Part shown: in pieces, positions 1-4,123 of the stretch
Numbering within the stretch: the stretch's first letter is position 1
Layout of the letters: each line of letters begins with the position of its first letter
Source of the DNA: an uncultured Eubacteriales bacterium
Lineage (GTDB): Bacteria; Bacillota; Clostridia; Oscillospirales; Oscillospiraceae
Length of the DNA stretch: 10,394 nt
Reading direction: 5' to 3'
NCBI GenBank assembly: GCA_902461475.1
Contig: CABPXX010000022.1
Location: 1 to 10,394 of the forward strand
Position numbers and translations under genes: made by a program
Notes under the pieces: generated by a model
Databases searched by the model: none
Seen by the model: the letters and a program-made list of their open reading frames with translations, nothing else
What the model was told of the DNA's origin: nothing

Positions 1-91
1 TGGAGAGGGGGGCGGTACCCCGGCCCCGGCTCACCCGTATCTCATAGAAGGTCTGTCCGGCTTTGTTGGTCATTTTCCGGGTGGATGGCAT
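1..91 (-). CDS. Tyrosine integrase, N-terminal fragment (runs off the left edge)
   Basis: Thirty codons are visible on the minus strand, beginning MPSTRKMTNKAGQTFYEIRV. The following residues (SRGRGTAPLS) complete a short beta-rich N-terminus that I recognise from Clostridial phage and integrative-element tyrosine recombinases, where it precedes the SAM-like core-binding domain. The catalytic domain lies outside the window. The ATG at 91 follows a GGAAA-type ribosome site about 8 bases upstream. Position fits the role: it lies at the opposite end of the element from the tRNA-Thr attachment fragment, next to the repressor and reading outward. Its job would be recombination between attP and the tRNA-Thr gene. 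The identification rests on a short stretch, so another DNA-binding protein cannot be fully excluded. Confidence 0.7.
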   Translation of the reverse strand, partial: MPSTRKMTNKAGQTFYEIRVSRGRGTAPLS

Positions 92-114
92 AAAATCATT
101 TCCTTTCCCGGCCC

Positions 115-130
115 TGTATGGTATAATACA
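115..130. promoter_or_regulatory. Short dyad upstream of the integrase
   Basis: TGTAT and ATACA form a perfect 5-bp inverted repeat with a 6-base centre (TGTATGGTATAATACA), 24 bases before the integrase start. It could bind a regulator of integrase expression, or its TATAAT could be a -10 element on the plus strand. Arms this short can arise by chance. Confidence 0.25.
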
Positions 131-146
131 AGGGCAAACAGGGCCT

Positions 147-176
147 ATATTAGCGTGTGGGCTGTTGTTGCGTCAA
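147..176 (-). promoter_or_regulatory. Candidate integrase promoter
   Basis: Reading leftward there is TTGACG (176-171), an 18-base spacer and TAATAT (152-147), about 56 bases before the integrase ATG. It starts immediately after the 177-205 stem-loop, so the integrase may be transcribed separately from the repressor. A second -10-like TATTAT lies slightly further downstream. Confidence 0.35.
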
Positions 177-214
177 CCGTCCCGGTGTTGGTAGCACCGG
201 GGCGGTTTTTATTT
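177..214 (+). terminator. GC-rich stem-loop with T tract at the repressor 3' end
   Basis: CCGTCCCGGTG (177-187) pairs with CACCGGGGCGG (195-205), with one G-T wobble and a 7-base loop, and a T-rich tract (206-214) follows on the plus strand. The T tract is on the strand opposite to the flanking genes, which both read leftward. On the minus strand the hairpin comes just after the repressor stop codon without a T run. It may act as an mRNA 3' structure or a weak terminator for the repressor, or block transcription entering from the integrase side. A related hairpin lies at 1651-1678. Confidence 0.5.
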
Positions 215-805
215 TGCAGAAGAATTGAAGGGGTTTCCTGTGTCATCGCTATTAGAGTTTGTTTCAGACAGAAATTTAGATACATCAGCTTTTTGTACTT
301 TTCGGATATTTTCAGCTGCCCTATACGTCATTTCATCCATACAAATACGGAGATTATCCATGCTGATTGCCCCGTTCGCATACAGGTTTAGGATGGCACT
401 CTCGTCACGAAGAAAGTCCTCTAAGAGGCCGGAAACTTCAAGGCGGCTATAATCATATCCAATGATTTCATCATTTTCTTCATCTATTTCTTTTGGAATT
501 GTCAAGATTCCATAAGAAATTAACTCAAGCAGTAGAGTGAGTGCCTGGGGAAGGTCGAATGGGATTGTATCGTCTGGCTGAAAGCGATTTGACCCACCAG
601 TTAGACCACACAACCAATCAAGTGAAACCTTAAATTCTGTAGCAATTTTGACAGCAACATTAACGGATGGGTTTTTTTGTGCTTTTTCGTATGAAGAAAG
701 AGCAGAGGCAGTTACTCCTATGCGCTCTGCAAAATCTCTTTGCGATAAATTATTTTCCTGGCGCAGCTGCTTGATACGCTGCCCAAAAGTGGAGAGGTCG
801 GACAT
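209..805 (-). CDS. XRE-family transcriptional repressor (cI/Stl-like)
   Basis: A 198-residue protein with an N-terminal HTH_XRE domain (residues about 7-65): FGQRIKQLRQENNLSQRDFA, then the recognition-helix part TASALSSYEKAQKNPS, then VSLDWLCGL, all typical of the family. The C-terminal two thirds (about 70-198) is acidic and probably helical, and I do not recognise it. There is no LexA/S24 peptidase Ala-Gly or Ser/Lys signature, so RecA-driven self-cleavage is unlikely. The start at 805 is chosen because GAGGTG lies six bases upstream; the longer start at 832 has no ribosome site and overlaps the promoter. The gene is plainly more AT-rich than its neighbours. It sits back to back with the excisionase-like gene, the usual lysogeny-switch layout, so it probably represses one or both divergent promoters and keeps the element silent. 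Confidence 0.88.
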   Translation of the reverse strand: MSDLSTFGQRIKQLRQENNLSQRDFAERIGVTASALSSYEKAQKNPSVNVAVKIATEFKVSLDWLCGLTGGSNRFQPDDTIPFDLPQALTLLLELISYGILTIPKEIDEENDEIIGYDYSRLEVSGLLEDFLRDESAILNLYANGAISMDNLRICMDEMTYRAAENIRKVQKADVSKFLSETNSNSDDTGNPFNSSAK

Positions 806-827
806 AATAACACCTCGCTTTTCACTT

Positions 828-855
828 ATCATACCACAAAACTTAGGAAAGTCAA
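828..855 (-). promoter_or_regulatory. Repressor promoter
   Basis: On the minus strand TTGACT (855-850), a 16-base spacer and TATGAT (833-828) form a good vegetative promoter 22 bases before the repressor start. TGATAAGTGAAAA just downstream resembles TGATAGTGAAA beside the opposite promoter (920-930), so both could be operator half-sites for autoregulation. Confidence 0.6.
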
Positions 856-891
856 CGAACTACACTAAAACGACGGTGTGATATAAAATAG

Positions 892-930
892 TTGACAAAA
901 GTAAATGATAGTGTTATTGTGATAGTGAAA
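892..930 (+). promoter_or_regulatory. Rightward early promoter with repeated GATAGTG motifs
   Basis: TTGACA (892-897), a 17-base spacer and TATTGT (915-920) preceded by TGT, an extended -10. This would drive the excisionase-like gene and probably the block behind it. GATAGTG occurs at 907-913 and 921-927, flanking and overlapping the -10, and its relative TAGTG is found on the other strand near 861-869. The positions suit a repressor operator that shuts off the early operon. Confidence 0.6.
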
Positions 931-948
931 TATCTTGGAGGTGAGATT

Positions 949-1179
949 ATGCAGGCTGTGGAAAAGCAAGTGGAAACCTATAACGGGCGGGCCGTGGTCT
1001 ACAAGGAGGACGTAGCGGAGGCCCTGGGCTGCTGTACCGCTACGGCTCGGTTGCTGATGCAACGTACCGGATGCGCCGTAAAGGTGGGCCGCAGGGTGGC
1101 CCTGTATGTGGGGGATTTCTATTCCCTGCTGCTGGGCATTGACAGAGACAGAAGGGAAAAAGGCATTGAAGTAAGGTGA
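949..1179 (+). CDS. Small winged-helix DNA-binding protein, excisionase-like
   Basis: A 76-residue protein. Residues about 16-62 (VVYKEDVAEALGCCTATARL through VKVGRRVALYVGDFYSLL) follow the HTH_17/MerR-type plan of small excisionases: a helix-turn-helix, then a wing with the 'vGrr' turn. The start at 949 is set by GGAGGTG five bases upstream; an earlier in-frame ATG at 892 lies inside the promoter. It is the first gene rightward from the switch region, where Xis or an early activator is expected. Its likely role is bending DNA for integrase-directed excision, or activating the replication genes. A second protein of similar design follows at 1217, and the sequence alone does not show which is the directionality factor. 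Confidence 0.65.
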   Translation: MQAVEKQVETYNGRAVVYKEDVAEALGCCTATARLLMQRTGCAVKVGRRVALYVGDFYSLLLGIDRDRREKGIEVR

Positions 1180-1182
1180 AAA

Positions 1183-1201
1183 TGTGTCCAACTTGGACAC
1201 A
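1183..1201. repeat. 19-bp palindrome, copy 1 of 2
   Basis: TGTGTCCAA and TTGGACACA form a perfect inverted repeat around a central C. It lies between the stop of the first excisionase-like gene and the AGGAGG of the next. The same arms recur at 3948-3968. It could be a protein-binding site, or an mRNA hairpin close to the ribosome site. Confidence 0.8.
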
Positions 1202-1216
1202 AAAGGAGGATGCAAT

Positions 1217-1468
1217 ATGGCAAAAGAGAAGCAAGTACCCTTTCAGAAAATCCCGGAGGCCAGCAAGTCCACGGGCCTGTCCATGTACTTCCTGCGCCGG
1301 GGCTGCTGGGATGGCTCCATCCCCCACGTCAAAAGCGGGGGGACGTATTACATCAACGTCCCCGCCCTGCTGCGCTCCCTGGGGGCCACGCAGGAGCCGG
1401 AGCCGCCCACCCAGAGCAGCAAGGTAACGGACATCCGGGACGCAGCGAAGCGGAGGGCCAGGGCATGA
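1217..1468 (+). CDS. Second small HTH protein (excisionase/AlpA-like)
   Basis: An 83-residue protein. The segment FQKIPEASKSTGLSMYFLRR, then GSIPHVKSGGTYYINVPALL (residues about 9-53), matches the pattern of HTH_17 excisionase domains: helix-turn-helix, a 'GxIP' turn, a wing ending in 'G..YYI', then a short helix. The tail is charged and ends RDAAKRRARA. AGGAGG lies seven bases before the ATG. The stop overlaps the next start (ATGA), so the two are translationally coupled. The palindrome at 1183-1201 sits just before its ribosome site. Possible roles are excisionase, an activator of the Rep operon, or a small accessory factor. I cannot choose between them. Confidence 0.65.
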   Translation: MAKEKQVPFQKIPEASKSTGLSMYFLRRGCWDGSIPHVKSGGTYYINVPALLRSLGATQEPEPPTQSSKVTDIRDAAKRRARA

Positions 1469-1704
1469 GAGCGGCGGTGTGTGAGAGTGCCGCCCTGGCC
1501 CTGTTGCTGGGCCTGGCGGTGTGTGCCGAGGGAATAGCGGCCCTGCCTGGTGGCTGGTGGCTGTTGTACGGGGGCCTTGCCCTGGCGTGGCTGCTGGGCA
1601 AGCTGGCACACTGGGAGATACCCTGTCATGCCCAGAAGGGCAAAAGAAAACCGCCCCGGTGCTGCAACACCAGAGCGGCAAGTGAGAAACCCACACACCT
1701 ATGA
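1465..1704 (+). CDS. Small hypothetical membrane protein
   Basis: 79 residues, beginning MRAAVCESAALALLLGLAVC. Two hydrophobic segments are clear, roughly residues 8-27 and 29-47 (WWLLYGGLALAWLLGKLAHW lies in the second), separated by a short AALPGG turn. A basic, cysteine-containing tail follows, so a two-pass inner-membrane hairpin is the best reading. Translation starts by ATGA overlap with the upstream HTH gene, which supports a real gene. I do not recognise a family. The last 18 codons coincide with the stem-loop at 1651-1678, so the tail may be shaped by an RNA or DNA structure rather than by protein function. Confidence 0.5.
   Translation: MRAAVCESAALALLLGLAVCAEGIAALPGGWWLLYGGLALAWLLGKLAHWEIPCHAQKGKRKPPRCCNTRAASEKPTHL
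1651..1678 (+). repeat. Stem-loop related to the 177-205 hairpin
   Basis: CCGCCCCGGTG (1651-1661) and CACCAGAGCGG (1668-1678) form an 11-bp stem with two C-A mismatches. Together with flanking bases, AAAACCGCCCCGGTGCT also occurs on the minus strand at about 193-209. Two related stem-loops in one element suggest a shared small repeat. Confidence 0.55.
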
Positions 1705-1750
1705 GCGAATTTCACGCCCCTATTTTACCGGGGCAGAAGGAGAATGTCAA

Positions 1751-1969
1751 ATGGAAAAACAAGTTGTTAGTACCCAGGAAACCCGGGCGTGTGTCCTGGT
1801 GGAAGATGTGCCCGGCGTGGTCGTGAAGGACGGCAAGCCCTACAAGGAATTGGGGGGCGTACTGATTCCTGTCAAGGGTGTGCTGCGTACCAAGGGCGGC
1901 GGGTATATTCCCGTCTTGGATGTGAACTGGATGGAGGACAAGCCCAAGCAGACCCAGGCAGCGGGCTAA
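1751..1969 (+). CDS. Small hypothetical protein
   Basis: A 72-residue protein. AAGGAG lies about eight bases before the ATG at 1751. The body looks beta-rich and compact, with repeated glycine turns (KDGKPYKELGGVLIPVKG, then TKGGGYIPVLDVNWMED), and the tail is polar. There is no signal peptide, membrane segment or cysteine motif. I do not recognise the family. It lies in the same direction and block as the excisionase-like and Rep genes, with a stem-loop between it and the Rep paralogue, so an accessory role in early element functions is a reasonable guess only. Confidence 0.5.
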   Translation: MEKQVVSTQETRACVLVEDVPGVVVKDGKPYKELGGVLIPVKGVLRTKGGGYIPVLDVNWMEDKPKQTQAAG

Positions 1970-1983
1970 CGACAACACGGAAT

Positions 1984-2023
1984 AGAGCGCAGGGTGGGGG
2001 CGTGGCCCCTGGCCCTGCGCTCT
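1984..2023 (+). repeat. Strong stem-loop just before the Rep genes
   Basis: AGAGCGCAGGG (1984-1994) pairs perfectly with CCCTGCGCTCT (2013-2023). GGGG and CCCC inside allow the stem to continue. No T run follows; the AAGGAGG for the next gene begins six bases later. It may control translation of the Rep paralogue, protect the mRNA, or be an origin hairpin recognised by the HUH protein. Confidence 0.6.
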
Positions 2024-2042
2024 GTTACAAGGAGGGGCATAT

Positions 2043-2618
2043 ATGCCGAGAACGAAAGAGGAATGGCAACGCTATAACATAAATCTTTCCTACAAGACCC
2101 TTGTGGGGCTGCTGGAAGCCAACTTCCCAGAGGGGGCCTGTCTGATCACGCTGGACTACTGGCGGGAGTATCCGGCCCCTGGAAAGCTGCGGGCAAAAGA
2201 CCAGTTTGTAGCGTGGAGAAGGCAGGCAAAGGTCAGATTGGGTGGGGCATTCCCACATATATGCGCTATGGGCTGGAATGAGAAGGGGGACAGATATCCC
2301 ATACATAGGGTCGTTTCCGCTCTCCCGGTGGCTACTGCGGCCTTTGTTGCCGGGTATTGGGGATATGGAGACACAAAGGTGGGGACTGTTCCCAGGGCGG
2401 GCCTGGACACCCTGGCAAAGCTGATGATGTGGGAAGCCCTGAAACAGGGATGTGTGCGGGAGTTTGGGCAGCACACATGGCATTCACATGGCCTGGTGAG
2501 GCCAGAAAAGGTAGGGAAGAATGGCAAAGCGGAAAAAGACCATCATAGCGGGCAGCATTGTCAAGACAATTCTATACACGGCCCCGGAGCCCAGGGACGG
2601 GGAGCGGGCCAGGGCTGA
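2043..2618 (+). CDS. Degenerate HUH replication-protein paralogue
   Basis: 191 residues, with AAGGAGG just upstream. By eye it aligns with the next gene: LLEANFPEGACLITLDY (23-39) against LLAANFEGQDLFVTLTY, WGYGD (106-110) against WPYGD, and LAKLMMWE (124-131) against LARYMTKE. The catalytic positions are lost. The HHH of motif II is replaced by PIH (86-88), and the Tyr and Lys of motif III by Leu127 and Trp130. It is therefore probably a non-catalytic Rep-like protein: a DNA-binding partner, regulator or origin-recognition subunit. The homologous part ends near residue 157. The remaining tail overlaps the start of the true Rep by 98 bases in another frame and is probably not under its own selection. 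Homology is inferred from manual alignment. Confidence 0.6.
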   Translation: MPRTKEEWQRYNINLSYKTLVGLLEANFPEGACLITLDYWREYPAPGKLRAKDQFVAWRRQAKVRLGGAFPHICAMGWNEKGDRYPIHRVVSALPVATAAFVAGYWGYGDTKVGTVPRAGLDTLAKLMMWEALKQGCVREFGQHTWHSHGLVRPEKVGKNGKAEKDHHSGQHCQDNSIHGPGAQGRGAGQG

Positions 2619-3288
2619 AAAGTCCCGGATGACCAGCGCAGCCCAAAAGGCCATGAATGACAAGACCGCCCGGGGGAGGCTGGAAATGCTGCTGGCGGCA
2701 AACTTCGAGGGGCAAGACCTCTTTGTGACCCTGACATACCGGGATGCAGACCTTCCAGCAAAACGGGCTGATGCAGTCAAAAACGTGCGCAAGTTCATCA
2801 AGCAGCTGCGGGCCTACCGCAAGCCCAGAGACCAGGAATTGAAGTATGTGTATACCACCGAGGGCAAGCACGGGGAAGGACGGCTGCACCACCACCTGGT
2901 GATCAACGCTACGGAGCGGGACATTGAGACCATCCGCAGTCTGTGGCCCTATGGGGACATGGTAGACCTGGAATATGTGGGGGCCAGAGATTATGAGGAA
3001 CTGGCCCGATACATGACCAAGGAGAGCGTGGAGGGCCGCCCGGTGGGTGCCCAGATGTGGACACGCAGCCGCAACCTGGAGAAGCCTATTGTGGAGACGT
3101 GCTTTGTGTCGGACGATACGGCCCTGGCTGCACCCACGGACTGCACCGTGCTGGAACGGGAAGAGCGTATGACCGAGTACGGCAGTTATAGCTACATAAA
3201 GTACCGGATGCCGCCCTGGAGGCGGCAGCAAGTCCGCAGCCAGAGGGCGGGAATAGAGGACAAGCCGGGGCCTCTATATCTGACTTGA
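2521..3288 (+). CDS. HUH-endonuclease rolling-circle replication initiator (Rep)
   Basis: A 255-residue protein with the three motifs of rolling-circle Rep proteins in order: motif I FVTLTY (68-73), motif II GRLHHHLVI (120-128, metal-binding His123 and His125), and motif III LARYMTKE (162-169, nucleophile Tyr164 with Lys167, the YxxK form). The N-terminus is strongly basic (MAKRKK). No helicase or primase domain follows, so it would nick one strand at an origin and depend on host enzymes for unwinding and synthesis. A single catalytic Tyr is usual for plasmid-type Reps. Translation probably couples to the upstream paralogue, since the ribosome site (AGGTAGGGAAG) is only moderate. Expected role: copying the excised circle, possibly giving single-stranded intermediates. 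A relaxase role is less likely, as no mobilisation partner is visible. Confidence 0.85.
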   Translation: MAKRKKTIIAGSIVKTILYTAPEPRDGERARAEKSRMTSAAQKAMNDKTARGRLEMLLAANFEGQDLFVTLTYRDADLPAKRADAVKNVRKFIKQLRAYRKPRDQELKYVYTTEGKHGEGRLHHHLVINATERDIETIRSLWPYGDMVDLEYVGARDYEELARYMTKESVEGRPVGAQMWTRSRNLEKPIVETCFVSDDTALAAPTDCTVLEREERMTEYGSYSYIKYRMPPWRRQQVRSQRAGIEDKPGPLYLT

Positions 3289-3375
3289 AGCAGTATATAT
3301 CTTTAGAACAGGGGATGTAGAAAGAGGCCCCGGCCCATTGAAACCACCACACGCACTGGGTACACTGGTAGCAGA

Positions 3376-3400
3376 GGCGAACGCTTCGCCCGTGCGGGCG
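3376..3400 (+). repeat. Two overlapping, mutually exclusive hairpins
   Basis: GGCGAA/TTCGCC (3376-3390, loop CGC) and CGCCCG/CGGGCG (3387-3400, loop TG) share the bases 3387-3390, so only one can form at a time. They lie between Rep and the KTR gene, about 30 bases before the latter's AGGAGG. This could be a translational or antitermination switch, or part of a replication origin. Confidence 0.5.
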
Positions 3401-3431
3401 TGCGAGGGAAATACAACCAGGAGGACAAGCC

Positions 3432-3713
3432 ATGAACAGATTGCCGGAAGAGTTAACCTGTCACGCTGTGGCGGGGATTGTGTGGGTGATGTGCCCGGTG
3501 TGCCGGAAGGGTAAGCTGCTGAAGCTGAACGGGGAAACCCAGGCCAAGGCTCTGGCCCTGTATTGCCGCAAATGCAAGCACGAGAGCCTTGTAGACATCG
3601 AGCCACGGGGCAAGGATGGACACGGTTTTCCACGGGTCAAGCTGGTAAAAACCGCTCGAAACTGGGCCATTTCCGGGGCAGTTTCGGGGCAAAACCCAGC
3701 GGTAGAGGCGTAA
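3432..3713 (+). CDS. Cysteine-rich KTR-type zinc-ribbon protein
   Basis: A 93-residue protein with AGGAGG seven bases before the ATG. It holds one zinc-ribbon-like unit: CPVC (residues 21-24) and, after a GKLLKLNGETQAKALALY stretch, CRKC (45-48). This matches the small 'cysteine-rich KTR' proteins that are common in Clostridial integrative elements and phages. Their biochemical role is not established; zinc binding and nucleic-acid contact are likely from the fold. The tail after about residue 70 is low in complexity and ends near a short AAAACAC/GTGTTTT inverted repeat at about 3713-3730. It follows Rep by 143 bases in the same direction, so it probably belongs to the replication and accessory block. 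Confidence 0.7.
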   Translation: MNRLPEELTCHAVAGIVWVMCPVCRKGKLLKLNGETQAKALALYCRKCKHESLVDIEPRGKDGHGFPRVKLVKTARNWAISGAVSGQNPAVEA

Positions 3714-3771
3714 AAACACGGTGTTTTTTCGCTGTTTCAAAGACACATTGCGGGGCAGGATGCAGATGGGC

Positions 3772-3800
3772 CTTGCGTGCGTGCGTATGCGCACAGCAAG
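3772..3800 (+). repeat. Bulged stem-loop CTTGC...GCAAG
   Basis: Outer arms CTTGC (3772-3776) and GCAAG (3796-3800), inner arms GTGCG (3781-3785) and CGCAC (3790-3794), with a TATG loop and an asymmetric GTGC bulge. The left side has a TGCG tandem repeat. The shape suits a Rep nick-site hairpin, but no known nick sequence was recognised. Confidence 0.4.
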
Positions 3801-3829
3801 TCTACGACTTGCCACTCCCCCCCATGCTG

Positions 3830-3848
3830 GGCAGGGCTACCCCCTGCC
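3830..3848 (+). repeat. 7-bp GC stem-loop
   Basis: GGCAGGG (3830-3836) pairs with CCCTGCC (3842-3848) around CTACC. It is one of several hairpins clustered in the non-coding stretch before the capsid gene and has no T run after it. Confidence 0.45.
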
Positions 3849-3947
3849 TGGAGGACCGAGAGGTGGACTTAAATTGCAGCGGGCGTGATACGGGAGGGGG
3901 GGGTGGTTCGCCCAGGGCGGCCCATTCCCGGAGAAAACCGGGGGAAA

Positions 3948-3968
3948 TTGTGTCCAAGTTGGACACAA
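3948..3968. repeat. 21-bp palindrome, copy 2 of 2
   Basis: TTGTGTCCAA and TTGGACACAA form a perfect inverted repeat around a central G. The inner 17 bases match the copy at 1183-1201 except for the central base. This copy is in non-coding DNA about 155 bases before the capsid gene, so its conservation cannot come from protein coding. A binding site for an element-encoded or helper regulator is plausible. Confidence 0.8.
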
Positions 3969-4005
3969 CCCGGAAAACCCACTCGGTTACAGGAAAACCA
4001 AAAGC

Positions 4006-4029
4006 GTAAACCGCCCACGGGCGTTTTAC
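4006..4029 (+). repeat. 11-bp stem-loop upstream of the capsid gene
   Basis: GTAAACCGCCC (4006-4016) pairs with GGGCGTTTTAC (4019-4029) with one mismatch and a 2-base loop. The T stretch lies inside the stem, so it is not a standard terminator. It may be a leader structure in the capsid transcript or a DNA site. Confidence 0.5.
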
Positions 4030-4123
4030 ATAGATCACAAGTGCGCTGTCCCCGCTTCATCCGGGAGGATGCAGCGGGCCGGGAGGGTCTGAGAGCGCAC
4101 CAAAACCAAAAGTAGGTGATTGG

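Larger units (their letters stand above)
3714..4123. other. 410-base structured non-coding region (candidate origin or packaging region)
   Basis: No open frame here has both a ribosome site and a recognisable sequence. The stretch is rich in inverted repeats: 3772-3800 (CTTGC/GCAAG outside, GTGCG/CGCAC inside), 3830-3848 (GGCAGGG/CCCTGCC), a TTCCCGG/CCGGG pair near 3925-3945, the perfect palindrome 3948-3968, and 4006-4029. A poly-purine run (GGGAGGGGGGG) lies near 3892-3902. It separates the replication genes from the capsid gene, where a rolling-circle origin, a single-strand origin, a packaging site or a late promoter could sit. I see no convincing promoter pair. Confidence 0.5.

Noticed and set aside
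1040..1696. Minus-strand frames opposite the small HTH and membrane genes
   Set aside because: No ribosome site or recognisable sequence, and the plus-strand genes have AGGAGG sites and coupled starts.
3885..4115. 76-codon frame before the capsid gene
   Set aside because: It runs across the palindrome and hairpin at 4006-4029, has no ribosome site and no recognisable protein; the region is better described as structured non-coding DNA.
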